From an uncultured Treponema sp. (GTDB lineage: Bacteria; Spirochaetota; Spirochaetia; Treponematales; Treponemataceae): a stretch of DNA of 57,665 nt. Below, in pieces: positions 23,407 to 32,653 of the stretch. The notes under the pieces were generated by a model. It worked only from the letters and a program-made list of their open reading frames with translations. It was not told where the DNA came from and ran no database searches. Position 1 is the stretch's first letter. Each line of letters starts with the position of its first letter. Position numbers and translations under genes: made by a program. The stretch covers positions 1-57,665 of the forward strand of contig CALCRU010000003.1 in NCBI GenBank assembly GCA_937894335.1. The letters run 5' to 3'.

Positions 23407-25392
23407 TTATTCCTGTTCCTCTCCACTTGCAACCATAAGAGAGCCGTCGTCTTCTGCCGCAAGGGATGCTAGGTCTGCTATGTCCTTCCTATGGGCGGCT
23501 TTCTGCCATGTTGTGCCGGCTTCTCCTAAGGACTGCATTTGCATGTTCTTTCGTTCCCTCTGCTCTGTGTAGAGGTGGCGGGCGGCAAGTAGTATGTCTG
23601 CTGCAAGGTCGGCCCTAACATGTAAAAGTTCTGCTATTTCCGATTCTGGGGCTTTGGAAAGGGCTTCTAGCGTGCCGTATTTTTTCATTAGCAACTTGTC
23701 CCTTTCTGCTCCTACATGGGGTAGTTTTACAAATGGAGTTACGGTGTTTTCTTTTGTGCGTAGGTTCTGGTTGCGGCTTGTGGCAAAGCGGTGGGTCTCG
23801 TCCCTTACCCTCTGAAGCAGGCGCAGTGCATCGCTCCGTTTGGAAAGTCGCACTGGTTCCGAAGTGTGGGGCCTCCATATTTCCTCATCCCTTTTTGCAA
23901 GACCCGCTATGGGAACATTCAGTCCTAGGCTTTTTAAAACTCCGTCCACTGCGTTAACCTGACCAATTCCTCCGTCAATAAGAATTAAATCTGGAAGTTC
24001 TTTTCCTTCATTTAAAAGCCTTGTGTATCTTCTTGTAGTGGCCTCCCTCATGGACTGAAAGTCGTCTATGTAGCCATCTGTGGTCTTGAGCCTAAAGTAG
24101 CGGTAGTTCTTTTTGTCGGGATTGCCGTTGTAAAAGCTGATTAAACTTGCCACAGGAAATTTTCCGCCTATATGGGCAATATCAAATCCTTCGATTCGTG
24201 CTGGAAGTGTGGGAAGTTCAAGCACCTCCTTAAGTTCTTCCATTGCAGGAAAGTCACCTCTTTCCCTCTTGCGCCTAATTATGTCTTCCCTTGCGTTTTC
24301 CTGAGCCATTGCCACTGCGGCAGAGTGAAGTTTGGCATGTTCTATTCCGTCAGTAACAAGAATTATGTCCGTGTTAGCCTTTAGTTCCTCGCTTAAGTAT
24401 TTTTTCATAAGGGACTTGTCTGTTTCTACGGTTACATAAATTCCCGGCGGAATTTCCTCTTTTTCAGTGTAGTAGGCTCCCATAAACTCTTCAAGAATTT
24501 CTTCATCTTCGTTAAGGCTTACCGCCCTGTAGGTATCCCGTCCAAGAAGTTTTCCTCCGCGGATTTTTAGAACTGCTATGCTTACAAGTTCACCGTCACG
24601 CCAAGAAGCAATGTAGTCCCTGTCGTTACCGTCAAATCCTTCCACGGAATTTTCATTCTGCAGAACTGAAAGAGCCTTTAAGCCGTCTCTTAGTCTTGCG
24701 GCCTTTTCAAAATTCATTTCTTTTGCGGCAGCCTTCATCTGCTCTTCCACTTTTTTGGCCGTTTCTTCGCCTTTGCCCTCAAGAAGCATTGAGATTTCAT
24801 CGATAAATTCAGTATAGGTGGATTGGGCAACATCCCTGCAGCAGGGGGCTAGACATCTTCCTATATGATAGTAGAGGCATGGAGAGGCATTTGGGGATTT
24901 TTTGCGGAAGGACTTGCAGTGCCGTAACGGATAAACTTCCTTAAGTGTTTCTATAAATGTATCCAGTGCGCTTGCATCAGGGTAGGGACCAAAGTACTTT
25001 GAACCGTCTTGAACTATTCTGCGGGTTTTAAAAATCCTGGGATATTCTTCGGCGGTAATCCTTAAAACGGGGTAAGATTTTCCGTCCTTAAGGTTTATGT
25101 TGTACTTGGGAGTGTATTTCTTTATTAGATTGTTTTCTAATAGGAATGCCTCGTACTCGTTGTTTGTTGTAATGTATTCTATGCTTCGGGCATTGCTTAT
25201 GAGCAGTCTTGTTTTTATGTCCTTTCTTCCGCTAAAATAGGAAGACAGGCGGTTTTTAAGACTCTTTGCCTTGCCCACATAGATGATGGTGCCATCTTCG
25301 GCTCGCCATAAATATACGCCGCTTGAGGAGGGTGCCTTTAAAGCGGTTTGATGGAGGACTTCGCGGAATGAAGTTTCTGAACGGTCGGACAT
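23407..25392 (-). CDS. uvrC: Excinuclease ABC subunit C
   Basis: UvrC makes the two incisions around a damaged base in nucleotide excision repair. The 661-residue protein has the GIY-YIG nuclease at the N-terminus (SGVYLWRAEDGTIIYVGKAK), the cysteine cluster near 170, the UVR motif (about 205-240, MNFEKAARLRD), the RNase-H-like domain (GFDIAHIGGKF, LILIDGGIGQVNAV) and helix-hairpin-helix motifs near 560-610. A tail of about 50 residues after the HhH region is longer than usual. The start has no Shine-Dalgarno sequence; a promoter 8 bases upstream implies a 1-2 base leader. Its 5' end overlaps the divergent LamG gene by 25 bases. Confidence 0.95.
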   Translation of the reverse strand: MSDRSETSFREVLHQTALKAPSSSGVYLWRAEDGTIIYVGKAKSLKNRLSSYFSGRKDIKTRLLISNARSIEYITTNNEYEAFLLENNLIKKYTPKYNINLKDGKSYPVLRITAEEYPRIFKTRRIVQDGSKYFGPYPDASALDTFIETLKEVYPLRHCKSFRKKSPNASPCLYYHIGRCLAPCCRDVAQSTYTEFIDEISMLLEGKGEETAKKVEEQMKAAAKEMNFEKAARLRDGLKALSVLQNENSVEGFDGNDRDYIASWRDGELVSIAVLKIRGGKLLGRDTYRAVSLNEDEEILEEFMGAYYTEKEEIPPGIYVTVETDKSLMKKYLSEELKANTDIILVTDGIEHAKLHSAAVAMAQENAREDIIRRKRERGDFPAMEELKEVLELPTLPARIEGFDIAHIGGKFPVASLISFYNGNPDKKNYRYFRLKTTDGYIDDFQSMREATTRRYTRLLNEGKELPDLILIDGGIGQVNAVDGVLKSLGLNVPIAGLAKRDEEIWRPHTSEPVRLSKRSDALRLLQRVRDETHRFATSRNQNLRTKENTVTPFVKLPHVGAERDKLLMKKYGTLEALSKAPESEIAELLHVRADLAADILLAARHLYTEQRERKNMQMQSLGEAGTTWQKAAHRKDIADLASLAAEDDGSLMVASGEEQE

Positions 25393-26882
25393 ACATTAAT
25401 AAGATACTTTGTTTTCTGACTTTTTGTCTACTTGTTTTTTCTGCTGATTTTGCTTTTGCGGATGAAACAACATATACCCTTGGGGGAAAAGACGGTTGGC
25501 CCACCCTTCAGACTATGGACGGAGTAACCTACGCACCCGGCAAGTACGGTTGGCAAAGCATTGTCCTTGATACAAATAGCCGTAGCATAGACGATAGCAC
25601 AGACATGCTGGTAAGTTTTGACGGAACAAACTTTATAGACGAAACTGGCAACTATACCACGGTACGAAATTCCCTTCTGCCTTCTTCTGATTCCATTATG
25701 GGAAGCGGAGCAGGGCTAGGACTTGGAAGCGGAGGCATTTCCTTTTCTGGCTCAGAGGGTGCTCTTTTTTCTACTAGCGGAGTAACGGGTTCCTTCCTTA
25801 TTGAATTCTGGCTGTGTCCTGCCATTGCCGAAAGTGGAGAAGTTGTTTTTTCATGGCGCTCTTCACGAACACTTGCAAACTATCCCCTGTATCAGACGGT
25901 AAGGGCAAGCTTCTTCAACAATAAGTTGCGCTGGGACTTTACCAACATATTCAGCGGCTACAGCAAGAACGACGGAACCGTAACCCTTAACGAATTTCAG
26001 CCTGCTGTTCCTGGCGAGTGGAGTCATCATTCTATTTCCTATGACGAAGAGACGGGCCTTCTGGAATACCGCATTAACGGAAAGACTGAAGATTTGGTTT
26101 ATGTTACCACAAACGGTAAGGAGCATGGCGGTTCAATTTTTCCTCCTGTACTGGGAGTTGCGGCCGATGTGGAATTTTGCACAAAGTTTACAGGACGCAT
26201 AGACGACATCCGCATACAGAAAACTTCCCATTACGACAATGCGGAAGACCTTCGCTACGATACTTACAAAAAAGACGGAGGCCGCTTTGTTACCGACCCC
26301 ATTATGGTTTCCAGTGGAGCCACTCTTGACCGAGTGGATGCCCTTATTTCAGAGCCTTCCCAGACAGCAGTGGTAATGTATGTCCGTGCCAGCGACAACT
26401 TCTTTAACTGGACTGAAGACGAGCCTGCATGGATTCCTGTGCAGAATCACGAAGAACTTAAAAATGTTAAGGGTTTGTATTTTCAATTTGCGGCGGAACT
26501 TTATCCTGACGGCGGTGGAGAAACTAGTCCCCAGGTTACTCAGGTGGACCTTCACTTTACCGAGGTTCCTGTTCCACTTCCGCCTTTTGCAATTCAGGCT
26601 GTAGCAGGTGACGGTTCCGTTACCCTTACATGGAGCCGTTCCGTAGACTCTACTGTGGGCGGATATTATGTATTCTACGGAGAGAGACCCGGTGAATATC
26701 TTGGACGCGAGGCAGTGCAGGGTTACTCTCCCATTGATGCCGGTAAGACTGTTTCCATAACTCTTACGGGGCTTAAAAACGGAAAAATCTATTACTTTGC
26801 GGTAGCATCCTATTCACCAGAAAACACAAGCATCATGGGCTCCCTTTCCAAGGAAGTGTATGCCCGGCCGGTAAAGAGGTAA
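25368..26882 (+). CDS. Secreted LamG/FN3-domain protein
   Basis: The 504-residue protein has a signal peptide after a 12-residue basic start (ILCFLTFCLLVFSADFAFA). About residues 90-290 look like a concanavalin/LamG jelly-roll domain (GSFLIEFWLCPA, GEWSHHSISYDEETGLLEYR, FTGRIDDIRI), and the last 95 residues are a fibronectin type III domain (SVTLTWSRSVDSTVGGYYVF). Both folds are common in cell-surface binding proteins. I chose ATG 25368, 10 bases after GGAGG; the frame is open back to 25323. Its first 25 bases overlap the divergent uvrC start. It is coupled to the following TPR gene, which starts 2 bases after its stop. Confidence 0.8.
   Translation: MKFLNGRTYINKILCFLTFCLLVFSADFAFADETTYTLGGKDGWPTLQTMDGVTYAPGKYGWQSIVLDTNSRSIDDSTDMLVSFDGTNFIDETGNYTTVRNSLLPSSDSIMGSGAGLGLGSGGISFSGSEGALFSTSGVTGSFLIEFWLCPAIAESGEVVFSWRSSRTLANYPLYQTVRASFFNNKLRWDFTNIFSGYSKNDGTVTLNEFQPAVPGEWSHHSISYDEETGLLEYRINGKTEDLVYVTTNGKEHGGSIFPPVLGVAADVEFCTKFTGRIDDIRIQKTSHYDNAEDLRYDTYKKDGGRFVTDPIMVSSGATLDRVDALISEPSQTAVVMYVRASDNFFNWTEDEPAWIPVQNHEELKNVKGLYFQFAAELYPDGGGETSPQVTQVDLHFTEVPVPLPPFAIQAVAGDGSVTLTWSRSVDSTVGGYYVFYGERPGEYLGREAVQGYSPIDAGKTVSITLTGLKNGKIYYFAVASYSPENTSIMGSLSKEVYARPVKR
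25401..25430 (-). promoter_or_regulatory. Promoter of uvrC, near-leaderless
   Basis: On the minus strand the -35 is TAGACA (25425-25430), the spacer 18 bp and the -10 TATCTT (25401-25406), then 8 bases to ATG at 25392. The whole promoter lies inside the signal-peptide codons of the opposite gene. Confidence 0.45.
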
Positions 26883-26884
26883 TC

Positions 26885-29788
26885 ATGGCTGACAACAAAA
26901 TGCAGAACAAAATAATTTACGATCGTGCAAAGGCTGCTGCTCTTTCTCGCGACTATACACTTGCAACAAGACTGTTCAAGGGACTCTTAAGTTCAGATCC
27001 TGAAAATGTGGAATTTCTTGAAGGCCTTGGTGATGTCTATGAAAAGAGCGGTGCCGACGCAAATGCAATTCCACTTTATCGGGAAGTGGTGCGGCTTCAG
27101 CCCTCAAATGTAAATGCCCTTAACCGCCTTGCAGGAATTTACCGCCGCCTCAAGCGCTACGACGATTCCATTTCCATGCTGGAGCAGGCACTTATAACTG
27201 ACGAAAGCAATGTTCAGGTTTACTACAACCTTGGCTTTACATACAAACTCATGGGAAAATACGATGATGCAGTTGAATGCTTTAACCGCGTCATAGAAGA
27301 AAATCCTAGCGATGTTCTTACCTACAATCACCTTGGTTCTATTTTTGATGCTCAGTCAAACTATCAGAAGGCCGTCTCTGCCTATCAGAGGGGACTTAAG
27401 GTTGACCCCAACCATCCAATTCTTCACCTTAACCTTGCTCATACATACGAGTCTCTAGAAGAACTTGAACTTGCCGAAAAGGAATACGAGGCCGCACTCC
27501 GCTCAAAACCGGGTTGGCTTGAAGCGATTGACGGTTATGCAGGACTGCTTCTTAAAAAGGATGAGGCAAAAAATGCAGGCGCAATAATTCAGCAGGCAAT
27601 CAGTTTAAATCCCGAAAGTGTAAAACTGCATTCAAAAATGGGTGATGTATATTCTGGACAGCAGCTCTACGAAGAGGCGGAAGACGAATACAAGGAAGCC
27701 CTTAAATATGACGAAAACTATGCAGCGGCACTTTCTGGTCTTGCAAACGCCTACGAGGCTACAGGAAAAAAGGCCGAGGCTTTGCGTACTGTTCAGAAAC
27801 TAGAAAAAGTTCAGCCTGAAAATTCAGATACTCAGCAGCAGTATTCATATCATCTGCTTTCGTCAAACAAACTGAATGCGGCAAGCCGTAAGATAAAGCA
27901 GTTGTGGGACAGAAACCCTGACGATGTTCGCACCCTCAACCTTCTTGCCCAGTACTATATCTGCAAAGGAGAAGATTCAAAGGCTCAGGGATGCTTTAAA
28001 AAAATAGAGGAAATAAATCCCCAGTACACGACCCACCTCAGGGATGCGGGAGACAGGTATCATCAGAAGGGCCGATACAAAAAGGCGGAAGACTACTACC
28101 TTCGTTATCTTGAAAGCCACACAGGTGATTCTTCTTCCATGCTCAAACTTGCAAAGAATTACGAAAAGCTAGGACTTTACGACAAGGCACTTGCATACTA
28201 TCAGATGCTCCAGACTCGTGACGCTACAAATCCTGTTTACAGTCAGAATCTTGAAAGAGTAAGTGCCCTCTGCGTCTCAAGACCTTCTCAGGTTCCTTCT
28301 CCTGAGCCAGTGATTGAAGAAAACGAAATGCCAGAAATTCCTGTTGAAGAAAATCCTGTACCTGATGTTTCCAATTCAATTGATGAAGACATTGCTCCTG
28401 TTGTTGAGGAAGAAGATGATGAGCCAGACTTTGGCGATACTTTCTCTGAGCTTGAGCAGGACACTGCAGATGCAAGAGAAGTAATTGACAGTGATGAACT
28501 TGATGCCCCCGACATAGACGATTCAAAAGGAGTTGATCTGGACTCTCTTGTTCCCGACAGCGATGGACTTGACGAAGCGGATGACTTCTTTGCCGACAAT
28601 CCCTTTGGCGCAAGTGATGCCACTCTTCCCACTCACGAAGAAGACATGGGCGACATGTTCCAGAAAGAAGAACTTGAGGAAGAGGATGATTTTGTTCCAC
28701 CTCCGCCTCCTGTTCCGCCAGTTAAGAAGACCGCACCAAAGCATGAGATAGAAGATGAACCTGACGCCTTTGAAGATGATTTTTCCATTGATGATTTGGA
28801 TGCCGTGCCTGCTCCAGAGCCAGAGCCTGAACCAGAGCCTGAGCCGGTGATAGATGACATTCCCCAGATGGTCAGCATGGAAGAGCCGGCTGCCGAAGAG
28901 GAAGAAGCCCTTGCAGAAGAAGAGCCCGCTGCCCAAGAGGAAGAAGCCCTTGTAGAAGAAGAGCCAGCCGCCTATGAGGAAGAAGCCCTTGTAGAAGAAG
29001 AGCCAGCTGCCCAAGAGGAAGAAGCCCTTGTAGAAGAAGAGCCAGCTGCCGAAGAGGAAGAAACTCTTGTAGAAGAAGAGCCAGTCGCCCAAGAGGAAGG
29101 AGTCCTTGTAGAAGAAGAGCCAGCCGCCCAAGAGAAAGAAGCTCTTGCAGAAGAAGAGCCAGCTGCCCAAGAGGAAGAAGCCCTTGTAGAAGAAGAGCCC
29201 GCTGCCGAAGAGGAAGAAGCCCTTGCAGAAGAAGAGCCAGTAGCCCAAGAGGAAGAAGCTCTTGCAGAAGAAGAGCCAGTCACCGAAGAGGAAGAAGCTC
29301 TCGCAGAAGAAGAGCTAGCTGCCCAAGAGGAAGAAGCCCTCGCAGAAGAAGAGCCAGCTGCCGAAGAAGAACCTGTTTTGGATGATGCGGACATTTTTAG
29401 CGTAACACCAGAAAGTTCAGAAAGTGGGGAAGAATTAGACGAAGAAGCGGAAGAAGCCCTTTCTCTTTTGCAAAAGCTTAAATCTCTTATTCCATATTTG
29501 CCAGAAGAAAAACAGTCGGAATTTAGTTCAAGTCACGCTCGTCTGTTAATGGACTATCTTATTGCTAGGTTAAGCGGTAAGGAAGGACTTCTTGCCCTGT
29601 CCAGCAGAATGCGCAGTCAGCTGGGGCTTGAAGAACAGCAGGTTTCCCAAAATGGAGCGGGGCTGGTAAGCGATGTTGTTTCAGGCATGGAGTCTTATGT
29701 GGCTTCCATTCCAGACGCAAACCTTGCCCGCACTCTTGAAGGAGAACTTAATGCCGTCCTTCATAAACTGGAAGACTCTAAAGAGTAA
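26885..29788 (+). CDS. TPR-repeat protein with acidic 13-residue tandem repeats
   Basis: The 967-residue protein has no signal peptide. Residues 1-465 are consecutive TPR units (for example YYNLGFTYKLMGKYDDAVECF), a protein-interaction scaffold. Residues 475-660 are acidic and Pro-rich, including a run of alternating Glu-Pro. Residues 665-833 are 13 tandem copies of a 13-residue unit of the type AEEEPAAQEEEAL, encoded by a 39-bp DNA repeat. The last 120 residues form a helical domain (LLQKLKSLIPYLPEEKQSEF). It is translated directly after the LamG/FN3 gene. The 3' end overlaps the convergent M24 peptidase gene by 11 bases. The function is unknown; organising an envelope complex is one possibility. 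Confidence 0.85.
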   Translation: MADNKMQNKIIYDRAKAAALSRDYTLATRLFKGLLSSDPENVEFLEGLGDVYEKSGADANAIPLYREVVRLQPSNVNALNRLAGIYRRLKRYDDSISMLEQALITDESNVQVYYNLGFTYKLMGKYDDAVECFNRVIEENPSDVLTYNHLGSIFDAQSNYQKAVSAYQRGLKVDPNHPILHLNLAHTYESLEELELAEKEYEAALRSKPGWLEAIDGYAGLLLKKDEAKNAGAIIQQAISLNPESVKLHSKMGDVYSGQQLYEEAEDEYKEALKYDENYAAALSGLANAYEATGKKAEALRTVQKLEKVQPENSDTQQQYSYHLLSSNKLNAASRKIKQLWDRNPDDVRTLNLLAQYYICKGEDSKAQGCFKKIEEINPQYTTHLRDAGDRYHQKGRYKKAEDYYLRYLESHTGDSSSMLKLAKNYEKLGLYDKALAYYQMLQTRDATNPVYSQNLERVSALCVSRPSQVPSPEPVIEENEMPEIPVEENPVPDVSNSIDEDIAPVVEEEDDEPDFGDTFSELEQDTADAREVIDSDELDAPDIDDSKGVDLDSLVPDSDGLDEADDFFADNPFGASDATLPTHEEDMGDMFQKEELEEEDDFVPPPPPVPPVKKTAPKHEIEDEPDAFEDDFSIDDLDAVPAPEPEPEPEPEPVIDDIPQMVSMEEPAAEEEEALAEEEPAAQEEEALVEEEPAAYEEEALVEEEPAAQEEEALVEEEPAAEEEETLVEEEPVAQEEGVLVEEEPAAQEKEALAEEEPAAQEEEALVEEEPAAEEEEALAEEEPVAQEEEALAEEEPVTEEEEALAEEELAAQEEEALAEEEPAAEEEPVLDDADIFSVTPESSESGEELDEEAEEALSLLQKLKSLIPYLPEEKQSEFSSSHARLLMDYLIARLSGKEGLLALSSRMRSQLGLEEQQVSQNGAGLVSDVVSGMESYVASIPDANLARTLEGELNAVLHKLEDSKE
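28880..29383 (+). repeat. 39-bp coding minisatellite, about 13 units
   Basis: Units of 39 bp follow each other without interruption and keep the frame, encoding 13 residues each with small differences (Q/E/Y at position 8, A/V at position 1). Such in-frame repeats can gain or lose units by slippage and so change protein length. Confidence 0.9.
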
Positions 29789-30986
29789 TAATCCGAGAGT
29801 TTGTAATCTGAACATTTCCCTCGTCGCAGATAAGGATGTCGTTTTCAAGGCGGCATCCTCCTGTTTTGGGGTCGTACAGTCCTGGCTCAAGGGTTACAAT
29901 CATTCCCGGTTTAAAGAGGGCCTTTGCATCCGTCTTTTTGCTTACAAAGGGTTCCTCGTGAATTTCAAGACCTATTCCGTGACCAAGTCCGTGGGGCATA
30001 GACACCTTTGACTTTGCAAAGAGGGCATCGGCCTTTTCAGATGCTGCCCTTATTCCCTGTCCTGCCGCATACAGGGGCTTTACTGTGTCAAACACATATT
30101 GAATTGTTTCAATCTGTTTTTGCTGTTCTTTTGTAAGAGGTCCCCTTGCAATGGTAATGGTTGCATCGCTGGTGTAGCCGTTAAAGACAACTCCGTAGTC
30201 CAAAATGGAAAGTCCCCTTGTTCCCCATTCGCTTCCTGTGTAACCGGGAAATGCGTGTATTGCAAAACTGCGTTCTGGTCCTGCGGCAAGAGTGTCAAAG
30301 CCTGTCCTTTCGCAGCCCTGCATTCTAAGTTCTTTTTCTATGAACAGGGCCACATCAATTTCGCAAGAGATTTTTCCATTGCGGAGCATCTTTTCAATTT
30401 CGTCAGTCATGTAGCTTGTAATTGCGGCAGCTTTTCTTGTGCATGCAATTTCGTAGTCATCCTTTACTGACCTTTGATGTACAACAAAATCGTGAGTGCT
30501 GTTTGTCCTACACTTTACATCCCATCCCTCCAGTTCGGAAACATATTCTAGAAAAAGTGGATAGGATGTTGCTGGAGGAATTTCCACAGAGGGGCGTGAT
30601 CCTGCATTCAGTTTTTTTAGGACTTCTCTTACTGCTGTGGTGTTTTTTCTGTTGTACTTTGTAAAGGGAATTATTTTTCCTGCATGAGCCCTTTCTCGTG
30701 CAAGGTTTTCGTCCCAAGGAATAAGCACGCTGTTTCCGTCTGCCGCTATAATCAGAATGGCATCGCTAGGGTGACCGCACAAATATCTTAGGGAAGGTTC
30801 CCTTCGCTCTTCGCTGTCTTCAAATACTACTGCCGAAAGATTGTTCATCTTTAAGAAGTAAGTTACAGCAGTCCGCCTTAAAATATAAAGGGATTCTAAA
30901 TCTGCGGAATTGATTATTCTGTCGTAATCCGCTCCCGTGTCTTTTGTAATAGCAGGCTGTGTCTGTGTGTTTTCTTCTGCCGCCAT
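29778..30986 (-). CDS. M24-family aminopeptidase (Xaa-Pro type)
   Basis: The 402-residue protein has an N-terminal creatinase-like domain and a C-terminal pita-bread domain with the five metal ligands visible: two Asp in LDYGVVFNGYTSDATI, His in HGLGHGIGLEIHE, Glu in VTLEPGLYDP and Glu in CRLENDILI. It should remove N-terminal residues before proline from peptides taken up or produced in the cell. No signal peptide is seen. A GAGGAGG site precedes the ATG, which lies 2 bases after the murJ stop codon, so both are cotranscribed. The 3' end overlaps the TPR gene. Confidence 0.88.
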   Translation of the reverse strand: MAAEENTQTQPAITKDTGADYDRIINSADLESLYILRRTAVTYFLKMNNLSAVVFEDSEERREPSLRYLCGHPSDAILIIAADGNSVLIPWDENLARERAHAGKIIPFTKYNRKNTTAVREVLKKLNAGSRPSVEIPPATSYPLFLEYVSELEGWDVKCRTNSTHDFVVHQRSVKDDYEIACTRKAAAITSYMTDEIEKMLRNGKISCEIDVALFIEKELRMQGCERTGFDTLAAGPERSFAIHAFPGYTGSEWGTRGLSILDYGVVFNGYTSDATITIARGPLTKEQQKQIETIQYVFDTVKPLYAAGQGIRAASEKADALFAKSKVSMPHGLGHGIGLEIHEEPFVSKKTDAKALFKPGMIVTLEPGLYDPKTGGCRLENDILICDEGNVQITNSRIITL

Positions 30987-30988
30987 GT

Positions 30989-32599
30989 CTATGCCTCCTC
31001 TTGATTTTTTTTGCCTTTTATAAACCTTTTTGTCATTGGGTCACGGGTAAGGAACAAAAGCCCCACGCCCACAAATGCAAACATTATAGCCGTAAGTGCA
31101 ACAGGAACTCCCTGAGAAATGAACCTGTTGTATCCGCTAAATGCCGAAACTATTTTGTCCTTAAGCAGATAGACTGGTACGCTTGCCAGAATGGAAAAAA
31201 CTACCATCTTAAGGGCATACAGTGCCGACTGTCTTACCACCGAACCTACATCTATGGTTGGAGTTTTTTTTAGGAATGCAAAAAGAAGAATCATGTTTAC
31301 TGTGCTTGCAATGCTCAGTGCCAGTGCAATGCCAGCTCCCTTCATGGGATGCACTAAAATTACCGCAAGGGCAATGTTTATTGCAAAGTTTATAAGTCCT
31401 GCAATGGTAGGGCTTTTTGTGTCTTGCTGGGCGTAAAAAGCTGGAGCAATGATTCTGTTTACCGCAATAAAAAACAGTCCTGCAATGTGGTAGCGGAATA
31501 CTTCCATCGTCATCTTTATTGAATCTCCGTTAAACTTTCCGCTTTGAAACACAAGTGCAATCAGGTTTTCTCCCATGATAAGAGAATAGAATGTTATAGG
31601 AATTGCAATTAGTGCCATTATCTTTATGGACTGGGAAAGCATGTCGTTAAATTTTTCCCACTCGTTTCTTTTTGCAAAGCCTGTAAGGTCTGGCAGAATT
31701 ACGGTTCCTATGGTTACAGCGCAAATGCCCAGAATAAGTTCCTGAAGCCTAAGGGAATACTGTATGCTGGAATAGACTCCTTCTCCTGCATGGGTTGCAA
31801 GTTGGGAAGAAACCAGATCGTTCAGTTGATAGGCGGACATTCCTATTATGGTCGGGCCTATGAGCTTTAGAACCGTTCTTGTTCCAGGATTTGTAAATGC
31901 TTTTTTTATTGTGGTAAAGGCGACATGCCAGTCGTTTTTAAGTACGAAGGGAAGTTGGAATGCAGCCTGTACCGTGCCTCCCGTAATGACACCAATGGCC
32001 ATTGCCCTTGCAGGATTTTTTGTGTAGGGTGCCAAAATGTATGTGGCCGCAACCACTATGGCGTTGAACAGAATGGGAGTAAATCCTGAAGGAGAAAAAA
32101 TCTTTAATGCGTTTAGTATTCCCTGGAAAAGTGCCGCAATGGAAATGACTACAAGGTAGGGAAACATTATGCGGGTAAGAACTACCGCCTCTGAAAAAGC
32201 AAGAGAGTCAGTTTCCTTAAAGAAGATTCTTATAATGAGCGGAGTAAAAATCATTCCCAAAGAAACAAAGATCACCGTAAGGAATGTTACCAGAGTAAAG
32301 GTTGCGTTTACAAAATCCTGAGTTTCCTTTTTCCCTTCTGGACTGTCTGCCTTTTCAAGATAAGTCTTAAATGTGGGAATGAAGGCTACAGAAACAGAAT
32401 TTTCCGCAAACAGCCGTCTGAAAAAATTAGGCACTTGAAAGGCAATTCCAAAGGCATCGCTTAAGGCCGAGGTTCCTAAAAACTTTGCCTTGGTGCTTTC
32501 CCGTATAAGACCCAGTATCCGCGAAAACAGGGTAAGGACTGAAAGTGAAAGTCCCTTTGCAACTATTGAATGAGCTTTTTTTTCTTTTTTTTCCTGCAT
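30989..32599 (-). CDS. murJ: Lipid II flippase MurJ
   Basis: MurJ flips lipid-linked peptidoglycan precursors across the inner membrane. The 536-residue protein is a MOP/MATE-type transporter with about 14 membrane segments; signature pieces are LTLFSRILGLIRESTKAKFLG near the start in the family's conserved order, AFIPTF, and FYAQQDTKSPT. I placed the start at 32599 (MQEKKEKKAHS): an in-frame extension to 32674 is not conserved and a -10 box lies 6 bases before ATG 32599. The mRNA should be leaderless. The promoter interlocks with that of the divergent cyclase gene. Confidence 0.93.
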   Translation of the reverse strand: MQEKKEKKAHSIVAKGLSLSVLTLFSRILGLIRESTKAKFLGTSALSDAFGIAFQVPNFFRRLFAENSVSVAFIPTFKTYLEKADSPEGKKETQDFVNATFTLVTFLTVIFVSLGMIFTPLIIRIFFKETDSLAFSEAVVLTRIMFPYLVVISIAALFQGILNALKIFSPSGFTPILFNAIVVAATYILAPYTKNPARAMAIGVITGGTVQAAFQLPFVLKNDWHVAFTTIKKAFTNPGTRTVLKLIGPTIIGMSAYQLNDLVSSQLATHAGEGVYSSIQYSLRLQELILGICAVTIGTVILPDLTGFAKRNEWEKFNDMLSQSIKIMALIAIPITFYSLIMGENLIALVFQSGKFNGDSIKMTMEVFRYHIAGLFFIAVNRIIAPAFYAQQDTKSPTIAGLINFAINIALAVILVHPMKGAGIALALSIASTVNMILLFAFLKKTPTIDVGSVVRQSALYALKMVVFSILASVPVYLLKDKIVSAFSGYNRFISQGVPVALTAIMFAFVGVGLLFLTRDPMTKRFIKGKKNQEEA

Positions 32600-32605
32600 A
32601 TGTAT

Positions 32606-32634
32606 AGAATACTGATGTTGCCAAAATAAAGCAA
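32606..32634 (-). promoter_or_regulatory. Promoter of murJ, leaderless spacing
   Basis: On the minus strand the -35 is TTGCTT (32629-32634), the spacer 17 bp and the -10 TATTCT (32606-32611), followed by 6 bases and ATG at 32599. Confidence 0.6.
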
Positions 32635-32646
32635 TCGGTATACACT
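32618..32646 (+). promoter_or_regulatory. Promoter of the cyclase gene, leaderless spacing
   Basis: The -35 is TTGCCA (32618-32623), the spacer 17 bp and the -10 TACACT (32641-32646), followed by 7 bases and ATG at 32654. It shares bases 32618-32634 with the opposite murJ promoter. Confidence 0.6.
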
Positions 32647-32653
32647 TATAGAT

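Noticed and set aside
28224..29394. Long antisense frames across the acidic repeat region of the TPR gene
   Set aside because: They are a by-product of the 39-bp repeat, whose complement lacks stops; the translations are low-complexity (Ser/Ala or Phe/Leu runs) and have no start signals.
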